Assembly: GCF_003573695.1 (NCBI RefSeq)
Contig: NC_039365.1
Location: forward strand, 79,065,082-79,129,081
Origin: Papaver somniferum
Lineage: Eukaryota > Streptophyta > Magnoliopsida > Ranunculales > Papaveraceae
Length of the DNA: 64,000 bases
Direction: 5' to 3'
Every line of letters begins with the position of its first letter. Positions within the stretch are counted from its first letter, which is position 1. Under the pieces are notes generated by a model. The model was not told the DNA's origin and ran no database searches. It worked only from the letters and a program-made list of their open reading frames with translations. This document shows positions 47,218 through 57,967 of this stretch, one piece after another. The position numbers were made by a program, and so were the translations under genes.

Positions 47218-47803
47218 GGTTCAAGGAATATGACTTATACATAAATGTGTTTCCACAACAATGCTTATGTCCACCATTGGTTATGTAATCTAAACTCTCA
47301 TTTCAATCATTGAAACATTCTTAGAGGAAGTTATATAGTTGTTACACCATTTCTCGTCAAAACAATTTTCAAGATGATTGAAACATGTCATGACTTTCGT
47401 CACTAGGTAAAGATAAACTTGATCGAAGCGAAAAGTTTTCTAACACATATTTCGAGATATAGATAGGCGAGGTATATTCGGCTCGAAATACCAAATGTGT
47501 ATAATCCAAGTCTATATATAGCATACGACTTCTTGTCTCAAAGAGTAGGAGATAGAGTACATAGACTTTGGAGTGATAGTTAAGTTCAAGTCTTCAATAC
47601 CTTTTTGTCGAAAAGTTCCACTGGTTCCTTGGGTAGTTCTGATGAATCGCCATGAAGTCCTTGAGCTCAACCACACTTTCTATCCTAGTCCGAGATTTAG
47701 CTATAATAGACTAGAAATCAAGACTTATAGTTTTGATCACTAACATTGACAAACATGCTTGAGATAGCAACGCATGCGAGTTCGACCGAGCAATGCTCTA
47801 ACA

Positions 47804-47808
47804 AATAC
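47804..47808. repeat. Family B target-site duplication, right
   Basis: AATAC, matching 39223-39227. Confidence 0.88.
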
Positions 47809-50800
47809 ATATACAATAGTCATTTGGTTTGCAGATACATAATAAACATATCAGAAGTTAACCAACTAACGGAGTCAACTCCTCGGACCTTTCGCTGCGC
47901 AACTCTGATATGTCTCTGAAACTGAAAGCGCGAATGGGTGAACACATCTTCCCTAAAAGGGGTGCCCAGTAGGAATAACATTTAACTTTCATGTAATCAT
48001 AGCAAGATTTGGAAAACAATAATGTTTTCCCAGACATTAAAAAGTGACCAAGTCACTGAAATAAACAAACATGTATATGGACAAACTCCTTCTTCACACA
48101 ATGTATAATATTCGTGCTAACCACACTCATTAGCTATTGATATCACCAAGACCATGATGACCCACTCTAAGCAATAAAAGCTGAATTCATGTGTATATAA
48201 ATGTGAAGGAGCGTATCCTATACACCACAAGTGGAAATTTGTATTTCCCATAACAAGTCATATGACAAACAAACATTACAAGTCCTTTCCAAACCATGGA
48301 AAGATTAACAAAATCAACAGAAGTATAGTAAAGCAATTTAAACAAAGCATGGAATGCGCTCTAGACAAAGCATGAGTTTGTTAAGCATAAACTTTTGTAA
48401 AAGAAACAACAATGGTTACAAAAGAGTCAAATGTATTCCCACCTCTTTTGATGACAAGCCATGTCTACATCAAGATCCACGATCCACCGGTTCATCCTTT
48501 GAATCGATCGTTGTTAATATAGACTAACTGTTAATCATACAAGAAGTCTAAGAATCTAGCCAAAAGGCTTACACAAAAATCATACAAGTCTATCTAATGG
48601 TTCTAAGCCCATTATGGTATCTCATTATCTACCGTTAAAATAACTAAGAGTTTACTAATCCAATTGAGTTGGTTATATAGTTCAACAGCTAAGTCTTATG
48701 AGTATCTAAAACTTTGTAGAAGAAACCAAAGTCCAATTCATACCACAAAAGGTCCAAAACATCTAACTAAGAAAACTGACCTAAGCCCAAGTCCACCAAA
48801 GTCAACTAAAAGTCATTAACGGTCAAACAAACGGTCAAGGGTCAACTAGCAGTCAACGTCCAAGTCAAGTCAAGGTCCTGGTCAAATGGTCAAGGAACTA
48901 ACTCAGTCAAGGTTCACTGAGTCAGTACTGGTTAACAAGTTAACTCAGTCAGATAGTTGAGTCAGGTAAAACATAAGAATCGAGTCAGACTGAATAAGTT
49001 CGCTCAGACAGGAAAAGGGTCTCACACAACTATAACTCAAATCCCAGTTCAACCTCAAACTATACGTTACATCAGTTCATCCATTCATAAACAAACTTCA
49101 GAATTTAATTACAACACTAAACTGAGTTTACCTGCAATTGCAGCTTTAAGCTTTTCCCACCAACCACTAACTATAATCCTACAACTACCATACAAATATC
49201 CATTTCAGCATCATCACAAACAACAATCCCAATCCATACATTCTCTAACTCACTCAGCTTATTCCAATCACAACATCAACCACATCAGTTTATTAACACT
49301 GAGTTCAACTCATATAACATTTCTCTGTTTCAACTACCACCCACTCAACCACACTTCACATACAAAGCCAGAAATACTACCAATGCCTCACAAACCCGGA
49401 GTTTGGCTTATTCTTCCATTGCACTGCAATACAATATTAATCTGAAACTTCATTGTAGATAGCACTTCTCATTCAATCTTGAATCTCCGCCATCTCAATT
49501 ACTACATCTACGGTTCACATTAACAATCACTCAGTTTAACCATTTCCAGCTCCATTGTCACAAGTATACATTCTAAACCTGCATGTAACTCAATCTGCAT
49601 GTCATAACTCACCACCGGAATCTATCTCTTTGGCGAACACACACAACTCTAAACCCTCTCCCGCATCTGCATCTTAACTGGAACCTCATCAAATCTCAAT
49701 GCTACCAATGTCATTTTCGGATTTATCTTCATATCTACAATTCTTAAAACCAACAGCATCAGCATCACCATTGACAGTTGCACAATCTCAACTTCTGCAA
49801 TCCATGTAACTCAGTTCATTGCACAAACACACATAACTCAAGTTCTGGAGTTTCAATTCCTACATCAGTTCAACCTTTAATAATTCCCAGTAATTCAATA
49901 CAATCCAAACTATAACCCCAACTTCAGTTTATATCCATTTAAATAGTTACCTCAACATCCAAATAATCTCAACAATAAAATTGAATAATAATACCTAGTT
50001 ACTGAGAAAAAACAATTACCTTAAATAATTCCATTCCAGCAAATTGAGATCGGCTCATCTTCTTGTTTGAATCAATTCTTCAATTCCTCTTGTTCATCAT
50101 CAACAGTTCTCAACAAAATCCTAATTCAATTTGGGGAACACAAGAACCCTAATTCTGAAAACCTCTTAATCGAACTTCTTCTTTGTAACCAACTTCCCAA
50201 ATTAACACTATAACAATCTTCTTCACATAATGTTCTTCAACACCCGTCCTTTAATTCTTCTCAATCACCACTTAAATGAACTCCAATTCGACTCTCTGAG
50301 AAACCCTAATTCTGATTCTTTCAGATAATTGTCCTTCTCTATATTTAACAACCATACCATATTCTCCATCTTCTAATCAATATCAACAAGATATTCTCTC
50401 AAATCAATCTCACCCAACCTCACAAAACTTTAATCACTCTTATTCCTCTCTGAATATCATCTTGACGAAAACTCCGTATCTAATTAATCTCCCACATGAT
50501 CTACAACATCAACCTTCAGGCTTATCAACCAACTCTACTCGATTAATCTCTCCCAAACTTCCAGCAGAAGAAGAGAGGAAAGAAAAGAAGCAGAAGAAGA
50601 GGAAGAAAATAAAAGAAGAAGAAAGAAGAATGAAGAAGAAAAGAAAGAATATCGAGTTTATCTGCTCGATCTAGAGATAAGAGCAAGAGAAATACTATTG
50701 CACACACTCTCTTCGATAAGGGAAGTCTAGGTCGCCCTATCTGCGAAAAGACCATTTTCCCCTTCAAATCAATCTGATGATAACCTCTTCGTCCGATGTC

Positions 50801-51004
50801 CGAATGACACGTTCAAGTAATCCATTCCGCGTAAATTTTCGAGATATATCCAATAGTACTAGTTATGTATCTAAATCGTTGTTAGATTAACTTCTATTAA
50901 TTAGTGTTCGTGTTAAACTAATCGAGTTATTAATGGCTTAATCGTCTCTTGACTGGTCTAATAGCGTTGACGAGCTTGAGGCCTTCACAATACCAATTAC
51001 AACA
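47809..51004 (-). repeat. Probable gypsy solo LTR, right part
   Basis: Continues the LTR begun at 39059. On the minus strand the start is TGTTGTAATTGGTATTG at 51004. It has an AG-rich (minus: CT-rich) tract at 50565-50660 and a zone of GTCAA repeats at 48780-48990. There is no supportable gene; ORFs such as 48957-49445 are low-complexity. The flanks on the two sides (family A on the left, Athila/Tat-like LTR on the right) do not share a duplication. Confidence 0.5.
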
Positions 51005-51007
51005 AAT

Positions 51008-54000
51008 TGGTCATATTGCGTCAAAAATAATATTACTTTCTCACTACTCAAAATATATAATATAGCAAGGGCAAGAAAGGATCGTTCCCAAGACTTGGTT
51101 GTCAATATGTTTCGGTATCTTATAAGTAACAAGAGGGGTTTTCTGATTTTTTTTTTATAAACTAAAATAATATAAAAGCAAAACAATAAAAAGTAAACAC
51201 GCAAATCAAGGATGTGAAATATTGGATAAAGGTTTCCTCTTCAATCGTAAACAAGTTTTTTGAATATATGAATAGAATTCGTATTTAATCTCGCTATCAT
51301 CAAAAGCCCTAGAATACCTTATTGCAAGAAGACTCCATAATTTTCCTAAGTCACCAACGCATACATTAGAGCCGCGTATATGAATTCTACCTAAAGAATA
51401 ACCTAACTCCTTGCGCTAATCAAGTTAAATTCCCAGGAGCATTAACAGGGGGTTAGTCCTCGAGTGATTTCTGGGGAGTTGAGTGTATTTTAAATCTCAG
51501 GAATTTTGAGAGATTTTGAGAGAGTGTAGGGAGTTTGAGAGAGTTTGGTGTTTTTGAGTTCAGGGAGTTTGGGGGAGTGTAGGGAGTTTGAGAGAGTTTA
51601 TTAGAGGGAGTTTGGGGGAGTTTGAGAGAGTTCACTCCTAACTCATTCTCTTTTAAGAAACAATAAACCCTCATTTGCAAATAACATTGATCTTTAATCA
51701 AAGGAAAAAAAATAAATGAAAATGATCATATCTCTGTATCAATAGTATGTTATTTTGTGCAACGAGATAATTTTTTTCCCTTCAATTTAACGGTCTCCAT
51801 ACAATTCTAACTCCCTTTGTTCACGAGCATTTTTCCACATTTTCCTGTTGAAGTTTTTACTAACTGTCCACCGAGAGCGACCAAATGTGTCACGTATTGT
51901 GATGGAATTAAAATTTGGTTCAAAATCTTTTCTCCGAGCTATAGCATTTATTGAATCTTATTTATTTCTAAAATTAGGGTTCTTATTTGGGGTGGTTAAG
52001 GGAGTAGTGGTTGGTTATAGGTGGTGATGGTAGTGGTGAGAAAATAGTTTTGACGGTGGTTGCAGAAGTGGTAATGTAATTCAACTCAAGGAAGCGCTAA
52101 TTGTGAAGACTTCTATTTTTTTTTTGCTGGTGCATCTTACGGGATATGTAGATCGAAACAAATCTATATATCCACACGTTTTCATGGACTCTAGATCACT
52201 ATCCTAATATTTTCCTAGAAATGTTTCACCGTATCATAATGGTCATCATCTGACAATCATTTCATCATGTTGGGAACAACATTTTGTTGGTGAGATTTGA
52301 GAAATCCGTATGATTTGAAAAGAAAGATTTTGAACCAAATTTGGTTGTGAGACCAAAATACACTAAAATCTCTACTCTTTTGTTAGATTTGTTGTGAGAC
52401 CAAAATACACTAAAAACTCCTTCGAACTCCCCAAAGCAACCAACTCCCTAGTATTGTAGGGTTTTATGACTAACAGGGAGTTCAAGAGCTTTTTTTAAAC
52501 TCTCCAGCGACTAACAGGTGTTTTCTAGGGAGTTTAGGAGACTCCTCTAAACTCCCCCACGACTAACGGGGATTTGGAGAGACTCCCTCAAACTCCCTCA
52601 GGACTAACAGGAGAAAACCCAAATACATTAAAATCTCTCGAACTCTCCCACGACTAACCCCCTGTAAGTTTTAGAAATAGGCTAATCAATGTCATTGTCA
52701 TACATTGCGCATGACAATTCGGACAAAGGTCAAACTCTACATATGATTACAAGAGTGTATCACTACAAACCGTAATCATATCATGCTACTCGCATTCAAG
52801 GTTATCGCTCGATGATGAATCCTAAATTAGCTATAGATATGGATGTGAGTTCAACCAATTCTAGACTTAACTAAACAAACATTCAATTATATTGCAATAT
52901 GTCAATCATGCAATCATTATAAACCGTAGAAAGTGAACGATGATTTTGAAAGAAAAGTAATTCATAAATCAAATAGCTTGGTTGCAAAATTCAACAACAT
53001 CTTTAACCAACAATAAAAACTTAGTTACCTGTGTTTTTAGAAATCATCATAGAAAGCAAAGAAGAACTATCATGTGAAACCCTAGTAAACAAGTAGAAGC
53101 CTCCCTAACAGAGATATCCTTTATAATAGGGAAAAGTTCCTTTTTATATTCTTTTCATTCTCCATCCATCTCTGAATTTAAGTCACGCCCAGAATTCCTT
53201 CCTCAACCGACCCATGAGTCAACCCAGTAAACACTCCAAGTCCACAAGGCCCAGTTAGTATTTGGCTTGTCAGTCTTGTGGAACTGACAGCCTATTCTCT
53301 TAGTTCAATCACTTCCTCCAACTGTCGGCCATCTCCCCTGCAAGCATTTCCCTAGCATACATCTATTGCAGCGCTTCAGCTCCATTGTTTTAGTAGCTCC
53401 AGACTCATCTCCAACTGCAGCTGCAATGTATCAGCATCATTCAGTACCCGCACCAGCAAATCGACCAACTTCTCCATTCACCTGGTTCTTCCTCGGCTGC
53501 ACATCAACTGCGTCATCTTCACAGCACTGAAACCACCGGCTTCAGTTCAAGTCAGTATCAAAACCATTCTCTGCACCTGCAATTTGGTCCACCCATCACT
53601 ACCACTGAACTGAATTCCATCCAACTAACAAAGACCCATTTATCTCCAGCTGCACCTACAAACCATAACACCATCCCCAGCAACTCCTGCAACACTGTCA
53701 CAATCATGGCTACATATGCACCATGTCCTTGAGCTTTCTCTCTAATCCACCATAATCTGCAATTCCAGTCCATCAACAAATTCCTCCACCATCTCCATTC
53801 CTGCAAATTCAGTTTCATTACCAACACATCTGTTACCCATCTTGCTTGCAATCTCGCCATGTACAGTTCAACAGCATCATACCCATCTGTAATCCATCAT
53901 CGATTCCATCCACAACCTTCTCAAATTCCCATGATAATCTCCGATAAATCAACAGCAAATCCATATACATCTTTTCCATCTTGATTCTTCTCAGCAACAT

Positions 54001-54700
54001 CAACAATTTTCCTTCTATTTCGGAAACCACCTCAAACCCATCAAAACTAATTAACAGAATCCACCATATTCTAATTCTCTTCGAATTCAAACACAAACCC
54101 TTTGTTTCAATTTCACCAGATCCCCTTTCTGATTTAACTCCACTCATCTCTGATTTCTACCAGCAACAACTCAATCTTCTCGGTCTCTCTACCATCGATT
54201 CAACACTCGAATCCTTCTCAGCTTCAGTCAACAGCAGCACCGTTCTTCTTCATTCTCGGTTACAAACTTCCATCAATATCCTCACTGACTGCAGCTGTCT
54301 GAACTTGGGGAAATAAACGAATGAGAAATTGATTTCTCAGATTCAGGGTTGGGTGTAATAACACTGATATAGATATTGGCACCGTCCCAGTGGATAAGGG
54401 GAAGCCACAGTCCATACATGGCTTGTTGGTTCCGAATAACCGACAACCTAATTCTCTGTTCAGCTCGTCTGTCAGTTATGAGCAACTGACAGTCCACTCT
54501 TCACCTCCTTCTTGCCCAGACTTAGCCGGCTCTACATGTAACTCGCCCGTGAATTGACTTTTTCTTTATCTTTTTCACTCCAAATGACTCCATTGCGCCT
54601 GAGAAAATCAAAAGCAATCATAAGATACAAAATTTACAAGAAAACTCGCGAAGAAAGCATAAAAAATAGATAAATATCAAGGCATTTTAGACACCTATCA
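51008..54700 (-). repeat. 3' LTR of the second Athila/Tat-like element
   Basis: Matches the 5' LTR at 57968-60522 closely along its length once the 1.2-kb PIF/Harbinger-like insertion (51446-52664) is removed. On the minus strand it starts TGATAGGTGTC at 54700. The last few bases near 51008 differ from the other LTR. A TATA box (GAATATAAAAAGG, minus) is at 53142-53150. Long ORFs on either strand here are shared shadows in both LTRs and not genes. Confidence 0.88.
51446..52664. mobile_element. PIF/Harbinger-like non-autonomous element in an LTR
   Basis: A 1219-bp insertion absent from the equivalent place in the other LTR (58407). Perfect inverted ends CAGGGGGTTAGTC and GACTAACCCCCTG, flanked by TAA on both sides (51443-51445 and 52665-52667). 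A 3-bp TAA duplication favours PIF/Harbinger over hAT; the ends do not start with CACTA. The subterminal regions repeat ACTAACAGGG or CGACTAAC and GGGAGTTTGAGAGAG many times (51470-51630, 52385-52650). No transposase is seen. Confidence 0.75.
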
Positions 54701-54712
54701 AATTCCTCCACA
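54701..54712 (-). other. Polypurine tract of the second Athila/Tat-like element
   Basis: TGTGGAGGAATT on the minus strand, directly before the 3' LTR start TGATAGGTGTC. Confidence 0.75.
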
Positions 54713-56215
54713 CTTAGACTTTGTTAGTCCTCGAGAAAATCAAACAAAATAATTCTAAAACGTACATACAAATCCGTGTCGTCGAGGCTACGGTCACACT
54801 TAGCACGTATAACAAGCCTTTAAATCCCTAGGTGTCCCTAGTGGACGAGTTATAATCTCGTGAAGGTTTACAAGAGGTGTACTTACAAAACCTATACTTC
54901 CAAACTCCAGCCACCTGTGAAAATTTAAGAATGACACTAAATATTTTTATTAATTGGCATACTATCAATGATTACAATAGGAAGTACCCACTTTCAAATC
55001 TAATTCATAAATTAGTGATATTGGTTCATTCGGAAAGTTGAACACAACCACAATACTCGGAATCTAATCAACCACAATCACATGAAAATATTAAGAAGAT
55101 GGATATAGAAAGTAGATGGTGGCGGACTGTTGACTAAGGTGAGTGGTGTTTCCCGTATCTGTCTGAAGGTCACTACCAAAACACACCTAAAAATCCTATT
55201 GGATTGAGCTACTGGTCTGAATAATAATATCAGCACGACTGGCATATACAAGGGAACCAGCGGTCGAAAAACTTAACTCTAGATCAATTTACTAACATAT
55301 ACAAGGGAAACAGTGATCGATTTTATTCAACACAATAATAATAAAAAAAAAATTCTCAAATCGACAACATGATTGGATCAAAAGATCCAAGCGCATGATT
55401 CTTGTCAGCAGATTACATGGTAATTCCCATGGATCCTGCATTCCACTCTTGTTTAGGCGACGGAGACAGGGAGAACACACACATATTTCTATCCAAGTGT
55501 CAATCTTTTTTTTATATATACATATATATGTACACCGTTTGGTCAAATTGGTCTGGTCTTTTTATTTTTTATAGTAATCCAATCACTCTATTTCATCCTA
55601 GCAGTGATAACAATTCGATGTTGGTGCCCCACCAAATCACTTAGAGAAACAATAGATAAATATGAAAAAATAAAAGTAGAATGTGATATGGTGAAGACTC
55701 CGAGATATGGTGACAACTATCATGTTATTTGTTTTTATATTTTATTTATTTTTATATGAATAGACTCTACTAATGGGTTCCTCAACTCCTACAACCACGA
55801 TGTTTCCATTAGTGTAAGCACAAGTTTCTAGACTTAAGAGTTTATCATCTTTTTTTTTTCTTTCTTTTTTTTTAGTTTTTCTACTTTTTTTTTTCTTATA
55901 AACACAAGGGAAAACTAACAAGGCTAAAAACTCTATATGAGAACATTCCCCCACACTTAAACTTTACATTGTCCTCAATGTAAAATTTAGTTATTCAAAG
56001 TAAAGTTCAAGATGGGAAATTCATAACATGATATATACACACAATAAGAAAATAAAATGCATAATAAAAACTCCTCATAGCTATTTCTGAACAATAGAGG
56101 ATAAACACTAAACAAGATATTTAGTTGGCATCTAATCCCAACTCAGCCAATATATACCTCATCGTCAAGAAAAAATTCCATCTAGTTAGAAAGGCTAGTG
56201 TTTATTCTAAATTGT

Positions 56216-57816
56216 TCAAAAATCTCTAAAAGTTGGAGTTTTGATATGCAAGTATCCAAAATAAGAAAATAAAGATAAAAGACTTGAGAAATAAAAAGAT
56301 AGAGATTGATACACAAAACCAGTGGTTTGCCTCCCATTTAGCGCTTGGTTTAAAGTCGTTAGCCCGACTTGCAAGACGAATTCTCCATACACTAATAATC
56401 GGAAAAGTTGGGGATCCAACCATAGCACCTGTTTTGCAAACACTAGCTTCGCACAAATATTAGTAATATAAAACAGAAACGAAGCTATCGACCGAAAGAA
56501 GTTTCCTCCACACTTATTCTTGTCCACACTTGGAAGTGGATATAAAACATAAAATTCAGGAACTTCCATGGTTTCTTGTTCCAAAACCTGCATAGTAAGA
56601 GAATCAAATATCTCTAATGGCGGAAATCGAGAAACAAAGTCATTCAACAATATTCTCGAAGCGCATGCATTCAAACCAATAAGAGGTAAAGGAGAAGAAA
56701 CAATATGCAAAGGGTTAGACAAACCTATCACAATCTCTTGTAGCACAAAATCCTCTTCATCCTTGAAAAATTCAAGTGAATTATTCACCTCTTGTATATC
56801 ATGGTCCTCTATCAAACCTTTCAACCATTCTTCATCCGTTTCTACCTTAACTAAAGTCTCGGCATTAACATCATTATTACAATCCTTTGAAAGATCAATT
56901 GGGTCTTCCACAATATGAATCAAATTGGTTTCATTCTCAACACACTCCTCTTTGTTGCAAGGCACATACTCTACTGCGGATTCAAGTCTCACCATAAGGA
57001 ACTTTTTTAGAACACTCATTGCATCATCCTCAAGCTCTACCCTTTGAATAGGTTCTTGATCGTTATAAAGATCAATGCTCGAGTAAGCTACACTAGTGTC
57101 ATCATATTCCTTTTCATCTTCACCTTGATCGCAAAAAGACTCCATTGTACACTCCTCGGGGATGTCACCATAAATTGGTTCAAGCGATGTATTTTCATAG
57201 TCATCGTCACTATCATAGTTAACATAAGATTGTCTACCACTTCCCGAAGATTGGTCTTTCACATAATTTTGCATGTCCTCTTTGTATTCTTAAATTCCTT
57301 GTCTTAAATTGGAAACACCTTTTTGAAGCTCTTGGAGTGATCCATCCAAATTTTGGAAATAGTGTTCCATTTGTTGGTAAAGCTCGTTCGACAAGGAAAA
57401 AGTAGCATCACTTACTTCAGTATTGCTAGGCCAATTATCTTCCCTTTGAATGGGTGAATGATCATAACTACTATCAGAAATTGGGCCAAACATACTATTA
57501 GCATATTCTATCGATGAAACTGGCTCCATGCTTGGTTCTCTACAAACTGAATCCATGCTGACCATAAATTGTTGCATCTCATCTATCAAACTCGAAGAAA
57601 TATGAATAGGAGTACAACTAGTATCCCTCACTGTGGTTTCTCACATACATACCTACCATAAGAAGGTTGATATGTATGAGAATAACTCAAAGGGTACGTA
57701 GAATATTGACCATAATCAAAGGATCGGTTTTGATTGTATTCCCCGCAAGGGTGATAGTTGTCATGATTTTTTTGAGGTTGATAACCGTACCCATTGTTCC
57801 AATATGCTCCGTCCAT
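56216..57816 (-). pseudogene. Accessory protein of the Athila/Tat-like element, decayed
   Basis: Probably one gene of about 530 codons from ATG at 57816, the first ATG after the primer site. Part 1 (57816-57628) is rich in Tyr, Gln, Asn and Gly (YWNNGYGYQPQ). A frameshift near 57630 leads to part 2 (to 57290), which ends with a probable coiled coil (YQQMEHYFQNLDGSLQELQ). One TAA near 57290 separates part 3, in the same frame, open for 352 codons. Part 3 is acidic at first, then has CASRILLNDFVSRF (204-217), YPLP (245-248), GGNFF (256-260), a hydrophobic segment (263-282) and WLDPQLFRLLVYGE (285-298). This order is shared with 21990-22724. It is not gag or pol; no known domain is recognised. 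Residues past 302 are probably the untranslated conserved block. Confidence 0.62.
56326..56370 (-). other. Conserved non-coding block after the accessory gene
   Basis: On the minus strand AGTCGGGCTAACGACTTTAA, then ACCAAGCGCTAAATGGGAGG and CAAACC. From memory, a GACGTTAAA...AAGCGCT...GGGAGGCAA-type block is common after coding regions of Athila/Tat elements in many plants. Its role is not known to me. It is not evident in the first element (18670-22910). Confidence 0.5.
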
Positions 57817-57937
57817 AGAAATTGGTACCTGAAACAAGATTCTCAAAACAAGGTTTAAACCAGAAGACAAGAAAAACTAAAAACAAAACTAAACTAAAAA
57901 TAAAATAAGAAACCAAACACAAATGACAACCGCTACC

Positions 57938-57955
57938 TCCCTGGCAACGACGCCA
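57938..57955 (-). other. Primer-binding site (tRNA-Asp type)
   Basis: On the minus strand TGGCGTCGTTGCCAGGGA, two mismatches from TGGCGCCGTTGCCGGGGA, the site complementary to plant tRNA-Asp used by Athila/Tat elements. It lies 12 bases from the LTR end at 57968. Confidence 0.85.
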
Positions 57956-57967
57956 AAATTTAATCGC

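Larger units (their letters stand above)
39228..47803 (-). mobile_element. Family B LTR element, complete, gag only
   Basis: An 8576-bp element with two LTRs (2376 and 2438 bp), a perfect 5-bp duplication, a tRNA-Met primer site and a polypurine tract. The 3762-bp internal region encodes a copia-type gag, a basic spacer ORF and a small coiled-coil ORF, all on the minus strand and all mildly damaged. There is no protease, integrase, RT or RNase H, and no room for them. This matches the plan of gag-only non-autonomous copia derivatives (often called TR-GAG). A partner element must supply pol. LTR and tract sequences show kinship with family A. Confidence 0.9.
45366..47803 (-). repeat. Family B 5' LTR
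   Basis: A 2438-bp LTR. On the minus strand it starts TGTTAGAGCATTGCTCGG at 47803 and ends CCCCGATTTTTCA at 45366, beside the primer site. TATA at 46493-46500 and the longer motif array at 46973-47217. Confidence 0.92.

Noticed and set aside
48957..49445. A 162-codon open frame on the plus strand
   Set aside because: Low-complexity His/Ser/Thr/Gln-rich translation inside a probable LTR, antisense to its transcription, with no domain; it looks like chance.
53558..54316. ORFs of 100-111 codons on both strands
   Set aside because: They occur in both LTRs of the same retrotransposon with frame differences (the counterpart is 59654-59851), overlap on opposite strands and show no protein pattern.
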